Source: Gaiellasilicea sp037720595
GTDB lineage: Bacteria > Actinomycetota > Thermoleophilia > Gaiellales > Gaiellaceae
Direction of reading: 5' to 3'
Length of the DNA stretch: 64,000 nt
NCBI GenBank assembly: GCA_037720595.1
Contig: JBBJLW010000002.1
Location: 62,001-126,000 of the forward strand
A model generated the notes under the pieces. It worked only from the letters and a program-made list of their open reading frames with translations. It did not search any database and was not told the DNA's origin. A program made the translations under genes and the position numbers. Positions 39,512-47,943 of the stretch are shown here, in pieces (the stretch's first letter is position 1; every line of letters starts with the position of its first letter).

Positions 39512-40914
39512 GGCCGCATGCTAGTTGCGAGCTCCAGATCGGCGAGCACGGCGTCGATCCAACGGGCCAGATCGTGCTCGCGGACGTGCGCGCGGATGCA
39601 CTCAAGCCGCTCGTGCCGTTCGGCGGCGGGAAGCTCGAGCGCCCGCTCGAGCGCGTGGGACTGGCTCTCCACGTCGAAAGGCTCGACGGCGAGCACCCAC
39701 TCACCAAGCTCTTCGAACGCGCCGGCGTTTACCGATAAGACAACTACACCGTCTCGGACGTTGACGAGCGGGGCCTCCTTGACAACGAGGTTGAGCCCGT
39801 CCATGACGGCGTTCACGAGAAGGACGTCGAACTGCTTGTAGGCCGCGATCGAGTGCGGAAGGTCGTCGGCGATCTGGACGCGAAGAGACCCGGGAAACCG
39901 CTCCTTCAGCCGTGCTGCGATCGCCTCGATCGCGGCGCGCTCGGCCACATACTCCGGGATCCTCTGACGGGAGGGGTCGAGGAGTGCGAGGAGAGTGACG
40001 CTGCCGATCAGATCGGGGCGCCGGCCGAGAAGCCGCTCGAATGCCTCGAGTCCGCGAACGACGTTCTTCGCCGGATCGGTCCGGTCGACTCGGACGATCA
40101 GCCGCTCCGTCCGACCGGCCAGGAGCTCGCGCTCTTGCTCGAGCACCGGAGCGCTTCCCGCGAGAGACTCGAGCTCCGAGACGTCGACCGAGATCGGGTG
40201 CGCAGTCACGAGGCTGCCTGCCGTCTCGAGTCCGAGTGCGGCGCAGGTCGCGAGGAACGCGGCTCGCCAGCGCTCGGTGTGAAAGCCGACGACATCGCTC
40301 GCCAGCAGGCCTTCGTGGAGCGCTCGGACGAGGGGCCTCGGAAGGACGCTCCACTCGTCCGGACCGACCCACGGAATGTGGGTGAAGTGAGCCAGGACGG
40401 AGTCCGGACTGACCTCGCGAACAAGCCGGGGAGCGAGATAGAGGTGATAGTCGTGGAAGAAGACGGCTGCCTCCGGCTGCCGAGCGAGCTCCTCGCAGAC
40501 CGCGTCCGCGAACGCTCTGTTCACGGGCTCGTAGCCGGAAGTCCACGCGCGCTCGAGCCCCGCGCCGGGCTTGTCCTTCAACGCCCACAACCCGTGCTGG
40601 ACGAACCAGAGCGTCGGATTTGCGACGACGTTGTAGTAGAGCTCGTAGGCTGTCGGCTCGTGCGCGACGAGCCGCAGCCGGTACCGCGAACCGCCGGGCG
40701 ACGTTTCTTCAAAGGGGCCGGCCGCGGCGACGACCCGATCCTCCTCGGAGAGCGCGCTCGCGATCCAGGTGACGTCGTGCCGGGAGACGAGCGGGCTGAG
40801 CGCCGTCACGAGCCCACCCGCGCCGCGCCGAGCGACCCGCTCTCCAGATCCGCTGCGCTCGTACCCCACCGGGCCGCGGTTGGAGACGACGATCAGCTTG
40901 CGCCGGGCCGCCAC
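39508..40914 (-). CDS. otsA: trehalose-6-phosphate synthase
   Basis: A 468-residue GT20 glycosyltransferase making trehalose-6-phosphate from a nucleotide-glucose and glucose-6-phosphate. N-terminal LIVVSNRGPVGYER, the FVQHGLWAL and FHDYHLYLAPRLVRE segments, HIPWVGPDEWSVLPRP, GFHTERWRAAFL, the phosphate-binding RVDRTDPAKNVVRGLEAF and MDGLNLVVKEAP motif are all present. No otsB phosphatase is adjacent. Starts at GTG 40914, 12 bp after an RsbW-like gene; trehalose and general stress control may be linked. Confidence 0.95.
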   Translation of the reverse strand: MAARRKLIVVSNRGPVGYERSGSGERVARRGAGGLVTALSPLVSRHDVTWIASALSEEDRVVAAAGPFEETSPGGSRYRLRLVAHEPTAYELYYNVVANPTLWFVQHGLWALKDKPGAGLERAWTSGYEPVNRAFADAVCEELARQPEAAVFFHDYHLYLAPRLVREVSPDSVLAHFTHIPWVGPDEWSVLPRPLVRALHEGLLASDVVGFHTERWRAAFLATCAALGLETAGSLVTAHPISVDVSELESLAGSAPVLEQERELLAGRTERLIVRVDRTDPAKNVVRGLEAFERLLGRRPDLIGSVTLLALLDPSRQRIPEYVAERAAIEAIAARLKERFPGSLRVQIADDLPHSIAAYKQFDVLLVNAVMDGLNLVVKEAPLVNVRDGVVVLSVNAGAFEELGEWVLAVEPFDVESQSHALERALELPAAERHERLECIRAHVREHDLARWIDAVLADLELATSMRP

Positions 40915-40926
40915 CGGAGCCGGCGA

Positions 40927-41391
40927 CTAGAAGAGCTTCGTGAAGCGCAGCCGCGAGCCGCCGTTCGGCCCGGAGCCGAGCTCGAGCTCGTCGGCGATCG
41001 AGCGGATGATCGCGATTCCGAGCCCGCCCTCGCTCAGATCGTCGTGGCCGGCGCCGTTCCCCGTTGATTCCGAAGATGATTCGTGGGGTCGACTCTCGAA
41101 CCCCGAACCATCGTCGGAGACCTCGACGATCAACCTGTCCTCGCACAGCTCGAAGCTGATCCGAACCTGGCCCTCGCCGTTCGAATAGGCATGTCGCACC
41201 GAATTCGACGTCGCTTCGGTCAGCGCGAGTTTGAGGTCGGCGAGCGTCTCCTCCGACAGCGGTCGCACGCGCGAGAGCCCGGTCAACGCCAGCCGCGAGA
41301 GGGTGACGTACTCAGGCTTCGCCGGAATCGTCAGCGTCACGACGCGGCTTTCTCCGACATTGGCGGCCGGTCGTGTCCGTCGCTCGTTCAC
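40927..41391 (-). CDS. RsbW/SpoIIAB-like anti-sigma factor ATPase
   Basis: A 154-residue GHKL ATPase domain protein: N-box LKLALTEATSNSVRHAY, G1 VEVSDDGSGFE, G2 EGGLGIAIIRSIADELEL, and the final strand GSRLRFTKLF. A Ser/Gly/His-rich 15-residue loop separates G1 and G2. Such kinases bind and inhibit a sigma-B-type factor and phosphorylate an STAS antagonist; neither partner is adjacent. Context (HtrA, two-component system, trehalose synthesis) suggests envelope or osmotic stress. Confidence 0.85.
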   Translation of the reverse strand: MNERRTRPAANVGESRVVTLTIPAKPEYVTLSRLALTGLSRVRPLSEETLADLKLALTEATSNSVRHAYSNGEGQVRISFELCEDRLIVEVSDDGSGFESRPHESSSESTGNGAGHDDLSEGGLGIAIIRSIADELELGSGPNGGSRLRFTKLF

Positions 41392-41484
41392 GCGCTCACC
41401 TCGTTGTAGTTCTACCGAAACTTGCCGAAAAACCCCGCGGGCTACCCGATTCGTACCGCAGAGGCTGCGCGGCTAAACGACGAG

Positions 41485-42684
41485 TCAGCCTCGAGGATTG
41501 GCAGGACGCTCGACGAGCCTGACCCGAACCGTCTCCCGCGCCCCGGTGCCGCCGCGGACGACGGTGACCTGGACGAGCTGGCCGGGACGGAGGCGCTCCG
41601 TCACGATTCGCGCAATATCGTCCGCGCGGACAACGCGCCGGCCGGCGATCGAGATGATCAGATCGCCGCCGAGACTGACCGGAGAGCCGTTGAAGACGAC
41701 GCGACGCTTCGCCCCCTCGAGCCCTGCGCGCGCAGCCGGAGCGTCGGCGACCACCTCCTCGATCAGAGCGCCGCGCTGCGCGCCCAGGTCGTAGCGGCGG
41801 GCAATCGCGGGGGTAACGTCGAGCGTCGTGATCCCGATGTAGGCATAGGCGACCCGGCCGGTGGCGATGAGCTGCTCCATCGAGCGCCGAGCGGCGTTGA
41901 TCGGGATCGCGAAGCCGACACCTTCGGCATTGCCCGAGTCCGAGCGGATCTGCGCATTGACCCCGATCACCCGGCCGCGGCCGTCCAGTAGGGGCCCGCC
42001 CGAGTTGCCGTGATTGATCGGCGCGTCGATCTGAATCGCATTCGAGACGTTGTAGCGCGAGGTGAGCGAGGGGATCGAGCGGGAAACCGCCGAGACGACT
42101 CCGACGGCCAGTGAGTTCTCGTTTCCGAAGGGACTTCCGATCGCGGCAACCGGCTCGCCGACGACCACGGCATCCGAGTTGCCGAGCGGAATCGGCGAGA
42201 CCGCATGGTCGCCCGGATCGAAGGTGATCAAGCCGGTGTCGTCGAAGAGATCCCAACCGACGATCGAGGCGGGCAAGCGGTCGCCGTCGGAAAAGACGAC
42301 GAAGACCTTCTCGGCTCCGCGGACGGTGCTCTCACCCTCGCCGGCGTTGGTGATCACGTGCGAGTTGGTCAGGACGTGGCCATCTTCGGAGACGACGAAC
42401 CCCGAGCCTTGGGAGCGACCGCCGCCCGGGAAGTTCGAGTAGATCGTCACGACGCCGGGCGAGCTGCGGGCGAAGATCGCCGCGGGATCGAAGCGGTTGC
42501 CGACGAGCGGAGTCGCGCTCGCGGACTCGCTCGTCCCCGAAGCGTCCTCGGCCGAGAGCAGCACCGTCCGTACCGAGCCGGCGTCGTCGTCCACCCAACC
42601 GACTGCCTTGCCGAGGACCAGGGCCCCGGAGGCGCCGAGAGCGGCCGAAACCAGCGCGACCACGGCGATCAGAGCGGGACGCAT
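41485..42684 (-). CDS. HtrA/DegP-family membrane-anchored serine protease with PDZ domain
   Basis: A 399-residue trypsin-like protease. One N-terminal anchor (residues 3-25), the protease domain (about 70-265) with His109 in VLTNSHVITN, Asp149 in WDLFDDTGLITFD and Ser228 in NHGNSGGPLLDGRG, and a C-terminal PDZ domain (about 285-395, DAPAARAGLEGAKRRV). It should act outside the membrane on damaged proteins. It directly follows a sensor kinase gene, as pepD follows mprAB in mycobacteria. ATG 42684. Confidence 0.94.
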   Translation of the reverse strand: MRPALIAVVALVSAALGASGALVLGKAVGWVDDDAGSVRTVLLSAEDASGTSESASATPLVGNRFDPAAIFARSSPGVVTIYSNFPGGGRSQGSGFVVSEDGHVLTNSHVITNAGEGESTVRGAEKVFVVFSDGDRLPASIVGWDLFDDTGLITFDPGDHAVSPIPLGNSDAVVVGEPVAAIGSPFGNENSLAVGVVSAVSRSIPSLTSRYNVSNAIQIDAPINHGNSGGPLLDGRGRVIGVNAQIRSDSGNAEGVGFAIPINAARRSMEQLIATGRVAYAYIGITTLDVTPAIARRYDLGAQRGALIEEVVADAPAARAGLEGAKRRVVFNGSPVSLGGDLIISIAGRRVVRADDIARIVTERLRPGQLVQVTVVRGGTGARETVRVRLVERPANPRG

Positions 42685-42709
42685 GGCGGCCACTGTAGCC
42701 GCCCGCTGC

Positions 42710-42725
42710 GTTTTCACGTGAAAAC
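42710..42725. promoter_or_regulatory. 16-bp perfect palindrome between the sensor kinase and htrA
   Basis: GTTTTCAC and GTGAAAAC abut to form a perfect palindrome that contains the kinase stop codon and lies 25 bp upstream of the htrA start. It could be an operator for htrA or a weak hairpin; it is A+T-rich against its surroundings. Confidence 0.4.
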
Positions 42726-44129
42726 GGGAGCGCGCGCCGGCTCGTCGGCGCGGTGGCTCGTGACGGCCTCGAGCGCGAGCGTGACGACCGTTCGGCCCGG
42801 GCGAGAATCGAGCTCTACGTCGCCGCCCATCAGCGACGCGAGCTCCCGCGCGATCGCGAGCCCGAGGCCGCTTCCCGAGGCCACATCGCCCTCGGCGCGA
42901 TAGAAGCGATCGAAGACATGGGAGCGGTGTTCCGGAGGAATCCCCGGTCCGTCGTCGACCACGCTCAGCGTCGCACGCCCGTCGGCGCTCGACGCGCAAA
43001 CCGATACCCGCGTTCCGGCAGGAGTGTGGACGAGTGCGTTCCCGACGAGGGCGCGGCCGATCTGGAGTACGCGAAGCTCGTCCCCCACGGCGAGCGACTC
43101 GGCCGCCATACCCAGCTCGAGCTCGTGCCGCCGCCGCTCGGCGACGGCACGGAACTCCTCTAAGAGCACCCGCGCGACGGCTGCGAGGTCGACTCGATCC
43201 GTCTCGATTCGCATCCGGCCGGCGTCCATCCTCGAAAGGTCGAGCAGATCGGTCGCGAGCTTCGTCAGCCGCGCCACCTGCTCGCGCATCGTCAGGAGAA
43301 ACCCCTGCCGCGTCTCCTCATCGAGGTCCTCGTCCGTCATCAGCTCGAGAAACCCGCCGAGCGAGAAGATCGGCGTTCGCAGCTCGTGCGAGGCGTTCGC
43401 GATGAACTCGCGCCGAGCACGATCGAGGTTCTCGAGCCTCTCCCGCATCCGCTCGAAGGCGGCCGCAAGCTCGCCCACCTCGTCGTTCCCGCGGTCGACG
43501 ACCGGCTGGTCGAAGCGGCCGCTGGCGATTCGCTCCGCTGCTCGCTCGAGCCGCCTGATCCGGCGCGCGTGGAGCGAAGCCCCCGCGTAACCGACCACCA
43601 GGGCCACGAGCAAGGCGATCAGCCCGGCCGCGAGCAGCCGCCGCTCGACGACCGCGACGCTGGAGAGCGGGTCGGCCAGGGAGCTGCTCAGGAGGACGAT
43701 CGGACCGTCGCCTGTGACGGGCAGCGCCGCCTCTGCGAACTGATCCCCGCGCCGGTCGACCGTGCCTCGTTGCGCCTCGGCCGTCGTCGTCGCGAACTCG
43801 GCGACGATGTCGTGCTCCACGTCCTGCGAGGACGCCGGCTGCGAGTCCGCGAGGATCTGGAGAGCGGGAGGCTCGCGCTGGAGCACGTCGTAGATGACGA
43901 CGCGGGCGTTCAGCACCGCGGAGCCGGTATCGGCGCACTCCTGCCACGGGAAGTCGGTTGCCGCGATGCAGTCGGCAACGGTGGCCGCGTTCTGCTCGAG
44001 CTGGTCGATCTTCGTGTCGACGAGCCGGCTCTCGAGCGTGGGGACGACGATCAGGTACGCGACGGCCAGTGCGCCCGCTACGACCCCGAGCAGCGCGAGC
44101 GCGAGTCGGAGTCGGATCCCCTTGATCAC
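42714..44129 (-). CDS. two-component sensor histidine kinase
   Basis: A 471-residue membrane kinase. Two membrane helices (about 8-30 and 164-186) bracket a roughly 130-residue extracytoplasmic sensor region; a HAMP domain (188-240, IASGRFDQPV...NDEVGELAAAFERM) leads to the dimerisation helix with phospho-acceptor His248 (NASHELRTPIFSL). The ATPase has N box IGRALVGNALVHTPAG, G1 VVDDGPGIPPEHRSHVFDRFYR and G2 GSGLGLAIARELASLMGG. Pairs with the response regulator 10 bp upstream and precedes htrA; MprB-like by context. Confidence 0.94.
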   Translation of the reverse strand: MIKGIRLRLALALLGVVAGALAVAYLIVVPTLESRLVDTKIDQLEQNAATVADCIAATDFPWQECADTGSAVLNARVVIYDVLQREPPALQILADSQPASSQDVEHDIVAEFATTTAEAQRGTVDRRGDQFAEAALPVTGDGPIVLLSSSLADPLSSVAVVERRLLAAGLIALLVALVVGYAGASLHARRIRRLERAAERIASGRFDQPVVDRGNDEVGELAAAFERMRERLENLDRARREFIANASHELRTPIFSLGGFLELMTDEDLDEETRQGFLLTMREQVARLTKLATDLLDLSRMDAGRMRIETDRVDLAAVARVLLEEFRAVAERRRHELELGMAAESLAVGDELRVLQIGRALVGNALVHTPAGTRVSVCASSADGRATLSVVDDGPGIPPEHRSHVFDRFYRAEGDVASGSGLGLAIARELASLMGGDVELDSRPGRTVVTLALEAVTSHRADEPARAPVFT

Positions 44130-44139
44130 GGTCGGGCCC

Positions 44140-44844
44140 TCAGCGGTCGCGGAAGCGGTAGCCGACGCCTCGCACCGTCAGGATCAGCTCCGGCTCGCGG
44201 GGATCGCCTTCGATCTTCTCCCGCAGGTGCCGGACGTGCACGTCGATCGTGCGGGGTTCGCGGTAGTCGGCGCCGCCGCGCAGGCGCTCGAGCAACTGCC
44301 GACGTGAGAAGACTCGGCCCGGAGCAGCCGCGAGCACGCGCAGGAGCTCGAACTCGACGAAGGTCAGCTGCACCTCCTCGCCCCGCACCTCGACGGAGCG
44401 GCGAGGAACGTCGATGCGCACCTCCGCCTCCGCAATCACCTCCTCGCCGTCGGAGCGCTCGCCGGGGCGGGGGGCTGCGGCGCGCCGGAGAAGCGCACGG
44501 ACGCGGCTGCGGAACTCGCGGATCGAGAAGGGCTTCGTGATGTAGTCATCGGCGCCGAGCTCGAGCCCGAGCACCTTGTCCAACTCGTCGTCGCGAGCGG
44601 TCAGCATGATGATCGGGACGGTGCTGTCGCTGCGCAGGCGCTTGCAGACCTCGAGCCCGTCGAGCTTCGGCAGCATCAGGTCGAGTACGACCAGATCGAT
44701 CGGCTCCTCCGCGAAGCGCGCCAACGCCTCCTCGCCGTCCCGAGCGACGACGACGCGAAATCCGTCGCGCTCCAACGGATAGGTCAGGAGCTTCTGGACG
44801 GAGTCCTCGTCGTCGACGAGGAGGATGGTCGAGGCGTCTGCCAT
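44140..44844 (-). CDS. OmpR-family response regulator
   Basis: A 234-residue two-domain regulator. Receiver with acidic DDED-type pocket (LLVDDEDSVQ), phospho-acceptor Asp in LVVLDLMLPKLDGLEV, Thr in IIMLTARDDE and Lys in DDYITKPFSIREF. A 15-residue linker leads to the winged-helix domain with VQLTFVEFELLRVLAAAPGRVFSRRQLLERL and the YREPRTIDVHVRHLREKIEGD recognition helix. First gene of the kinase-HtrA-RsbW-OtsA block. Divergent from the M28-like gene across 49 bp. Confidence 0.96.
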   Translation of the reverse strand: MADASTILLVDDEDSVQKLLTYPLERDGFRVVVARDGEEALARFAEEPIDLVVLDLMLPKLDGLEVCKRLRSDSTVPIIMLTARDDELDKVLGLELGADDYITKPFSIREFRSRVRALLRRAAAPRPGERSDGEEVIAEAEVRIDVPRRSVEVRGEEVQLTFVEFELLRVLAAAPGRVFSRRQLLERLRGGADYREPRTIDVHVRHLREKIEGDPREPELILTVRGVGYRFRDR

Positions 44845-44893
44845 CGCACCCGCGCATGGTACGGGCCGGGAGCTGGCCTACACTGACTCGGCG

Positions 44894-46801
44894 ATGTCTC
44901 CGCCCCGCCACAACGCGGCTCCTAGGGCGGCTCCTGGGGGCTCGCGTCGGGGGCCCCCCGCTCATGCTGCCCGAACCCGTGCACGCGTCGGCTCGGTCGA
45001 GCGGCCCGTCAACGCACGACTCGTCCGCGGAACGTGGCTGCTCGTGGCGTTACCGCTACTCCTGGCCGCGTTCACGGTTGCACGCCCGCAGCCACTCCCG
45101 CCGCCGGCGCTGCCCGCGGCGTTCGACGCGCCGGTCGCCGCCGCGCTCGCGCGCGAGCTCGCTCGGGATTACCCCGACCGCTCGCCCGGGTCCGCCGGCG
45201 CACTCGGGGCGGCGCTGTGGTTCGTCGAGCAACTCCGGCTGAACGGGTTTCGCACCGAAACGGACACGTTTGAGGCCGACGTACCGGGCCGCGGTCGCGT
45301 CGAGCTGCGGAACATCGTGGCGGTCGCACCCGGCCCGTCGCCGGGTGCGATCGTCTTCATGGCGCATCGGGACAACACGGGTCAGGGCCGCGGCTCGAAC
45401 GACAACGCCTCCGGTACGGCGGCTCTCGTCGAGCTGGCACGTGCGTTCGCGCCGATTCCCGGTCCTTCGGGAGCGCAAGCGACGCCCGCGCACACGCTCG
45501 TCTTCGTCTCGACCGACGGCGGTGCGTACGGCGCGCTGGGAGCGGCGCGCTTCGCAGAGACATCGCGCTACCGCACAGACGCCGTCGCGGTCGTCAGCCT
45601 CGCTTCGATCGCCGGAAACGGCTCCCCCCGGTTCCTGATCGCCGGCGACGAGCCGCGCTCGCCCGCACCCGTTCTCGTCCGCACGGCAGCCACGCGGATC
45701 CTCGAGGAGTCGGGCGACGAGCCGCAGCGGCCGGGCGCACTCGCGCAGTTGCTCGACCTGGGCTTTCCCTTCACGCTGGGAGAGCAAGGGCCTCTGGTCG
45801 CCGGCGGGATCCCCGCGATCACCTTGACGACGGCCGGAGAGCGTCCTGCGCCCGCGTTCGCCGACGAGCCGCTGAACGTGGAACGGCTCGGACAGATGGG
45901 GCGGGCGTCCCAGAACCTGCTCGGCTCGCTCGACGCGGGACTCGAGTTGACGCAGGGCACGACGAGCTACGTCTACTTCGGCCGACGGCTCGTTCGCGGC
46001 TGGGCGGTCGAGCTCGCGCTCTTCGCCGCGCTCATGCCGTTCCTGATCGCGACCGTCGATCTCTTCGCCCGCTGTCGCCGGCGGAGGATCCCGCTCGGAT
46101 CCGCTGCGCGCAGTCTGCGAAGCCGCCTCGCGTTCTGGGCCTATGTCGGGCTTCTCCTCCTCCTCGGGTCGAGACTTGGACTCTTTCCCGATGCCGAGGC
46201 ACGCCCTCTCCCAATCGACGTCGCGGCAGTCCTGGAGCCGCCTGTCGCGGGCATCGCGACGCTCGCTGTGCTGCTCCTGGCAGGCTGGCTCGTCGGACGT
46301 GAGCGGCTGCTCCCGCAGCGGGCGGCCTCGACGGAAGAGACGCTCGCCGGCTATACGACCGCGCTCCTCGGGCTCGCGCTCGTCACCCTGATCGTCGTCG
46401 TCACGAACCCGTTCGCTCTCGTCTTTGTCCTCCCGTCGCTCTACGCGTGGCTCTGGCTGCCGCAGGCGCAGTCGGCAGCCACGCGGCTCGCGCTCTTCGC
46501 GGCCGGGCTGCTCGGGCCTGCACTCCTCGTGCTCGCGTTCGCCCAGCGCTACGCACTCGGCCTGGACGCACCGTGGTACCTGCTGTCGCTTGCCGGGGTC
46601 GGCTATGTCCCCTGGTTCGCCGTCGTGGTTGCGCTCGCGTGGATCGCGATTGCGGCGCAGTTCGCCGCGCTCGCGGCGGGGCGGTACGCGCCGTATCCGG
46701 ATGCGCAGGCTCGCACGGGCCGGCGGCCGCTCCGACAGGCGCTTGCGGCCGCTCGAGCCCGCCGCGTGCCTCCCGATGAGCAAGATGTGTCGGAGGCTTG
46801 A
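44894..46801 (+). CDS. M28-like membrane protein with polytopic C-terminal half
   Basis: A 635-residue protein from ATG 44894. A membrane helix follows a 40-residue basic N-terminus (LVRGTWLLVALPLLLAAF). The periplasmic-type domain (about 75-360) is an M28 aminopeptidase fold: the metal-binding region reads FMAHRDNTGQGRGSNDNASGTAALVE. At the place where active M28 enzymes have two Glu the sequence is STDGGAYGALGAARFA, so the catalytic base seems to be missing. About seven helices fill the C-terminal half (380-610). Stop overlaps the sortase start by one base. Confidence 0.82.
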   Translation: MSPPRHNAAPRAAPGGSRRGPPAHAARTRARVGSVERPVNARLVRGTWLLVALPLLLAAFTVARPQPLPPPALPAAFDAPVAAALARELARDYPDRSPGSAGALGAALWFVEQLRLNGFRTETDTFEADVPGRGRVELRNIVAVAPGPSPGAIVFMAHRDNTGQGRGSNDNASGTAALVELARAFAPIPGPSGAQATPAHTLVFVSTDGGAYGALGAARFAETSRYRTDAVAVVSLASIAGNGSPRFLIAGDEPRSPAPVLVRTAATRILEESGDEPQRPGALAQLLDLGFPFTLGEQGPLVAGGIPAITLTTAGERPAPAFADEPLNVERLGQMGRASQNLLGSLDAGLELTQGTTSYVYFGRRLVRGWAVELALFAALMPFLIATVDLFARCRRRRIPLGSAARSLRSRLAFWAYVGLLLLLGSRLGLFPDAEARPLPIDVAAVLEPPVAGIATLAVLLLAGWLVGRERLLPQRAASTEETLAGYTTALLGLALVTLIVVVTNPFALVFVLPSLYAWLWLPQAQSAATRLALFAAGLLGPALLVLAFAQRYALGLDAPWYLLSLAGVGYVPWFAVVVALAWIAIAAQFAALAAGRYAPYPDAQARTGRRPLRQALAAARARRVPPDEQDVSEA

Positions 46802-47484
46802 TGAGACGACTCGTCCGCATCACCGGAACACTCCTGATCGTCGCCGGAATCGGCACGCTCGCGTGGGCGGTCACGGTCTGGCAGTGGCAGGATCCGGTCA
46901 CGGCGGTCGTCAACCGCATGGAGCAGCGCGAGCTCGCACAGAGCCTCGAGCGCAGCTTCGATCGCGTGGTGCCGGACGTGGAGGGCGTCGCCGTCTCAGC
47001 GGTCGAGCGCCGCCGCGAGCGTGCGCGCGCTGCCCGCGCGTGGCGAACGACACTGGGCGAGGGCGACGCGGTCGCGCGGATCCGGGTTCCCCGGCTCGGG
47101 CTGAACGCCGTCGTCGTCAACGGCACCGATTCCGCAACTCTCAAGCGCGGGCCGGGCCGGTATCTCGGCTCGGCGATGCCGGGTCAAGGGGAGCTCGTGT
47201 ACATCGCCGGTCACAGAACGACCTACGGCGCGCCGTTCGCGCGCATCGATCGGCTCCGCAAGGGCGACAGGGTCTTCCTCGAGCTGCCCTATGGCACGTT
47301 CGAGTACGCGATCACCGGCTCACGGATCGTTGCGGCGAATGAGCTTTCGGTGCTCGAGTCGAAGGGACGCGAGCAACTTGCGCTCCAGGCCTGCCATCCC
47401 CGATTCTTCGCCTCCCAGCGCTACATCGCCTACGCGGAACCGGTCGCCGTCACCACGCCGCGCTCCGTCGCGGATCCGACCTAG
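46801..47484 (+). CDS. sortase (class E/D-like)
   Basis: A 227-residue sortase. N-terminal membrane anchor (residues 5-26), then a coiled stretch and the sortase barrel. His138 in VYIAGHRTTYGAPF, Cys198 in LALQACHPRFFAS, Arg207 in SQRYIAYAEP form the active site; the CHP sequence and N-terminal anchor resemble actinobacterial class E/D enzymes. Coupled to the M28-like gene. No LPxTG-type substrate was seen in this window. Confidence 0.9.
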   Translation: MRRLVRITGTLLIVAGIGTLAWAVTVWQWQDPVTAVVNRMEQRELAQSLERSFDRVVPDVEGVAVSAVERRRERARAARAWRTTLGEGDAVARIRVPRLGLNAVVVNGTDSATLKRGPGRYLGSAMPGQGELVYIAGHRTTYGAPFARIDRLRKGDRVFLELPYGTFEYAITGSRIVAANELSVLESKGREQLALQACHPRFFASQRYIAYAEPVAVTTPRSVADPT

Positions 47485-47623
47485 CGTGCAGAGTGACGCG
47501 GGACGCCCGGGCTGAGGCCGTCGATAACGCCTATGTCGAGCACGACCTGTCGCGCCTTCGCACCTCGAAGGGGGATGATCGGGGCGCATCCGCGATCTCC
47601 CTGCGGAGATTGCTCCGCGGTGC

Positions 47624-47800
47624 GATGCCGCAGGTGCCCGATCAACTCTCACTGCCTACGTCCAGGCGTTCAACGGCGGGCACTACTCGAAGCTACAACC
47701 GCTATTTGGGTATGAGCCCGAGTTCCAGACGCATATTTCCCTCGATCGAGGGATCCAGTCTCACCCTTTTGGGGTTGTGGCGTCACCCGCAGTCTCGTAA
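47624..47800 (+). pseudogene. SnoaL/NTF2-like gene remnant
   Basis: One frame reads LTAYVQAFNGGHYSKL, then PLFGYEPEFQTHIS, before a TAA at 47798. This matches the opening helix and first strand of NTF2/SnoaL-like proteins (AYxxAFNxGDYxxLxxLF). There is no start codon in the right place and no remainder of the fold. The rest of the 459-bp stretch between the sortase and the next gene (47485-47943) shows nothing else recognisable. Confidence 0.4.
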
Positions 47801-47943
47801 GCTCTGGGAGTACTGCGGATCTCTTAGTACGCACTGCGGGAGGCGATGACCTGTCGGCGACGTTTGGTCGCTGAAAGTAAGCCGACAGAGAGCCAGTAGC
47901 GAACCCGGCCCCGGTGAATCCATCCTGACAAGGAGGCATCGGC

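Noticed and set aside
47493..47849. A 118-residue gene after the sortase
   Set aside because: No ribosome-binding site, no family pattern and low-complexity composition; another frame in the same place shows an NTF2-like remnant.
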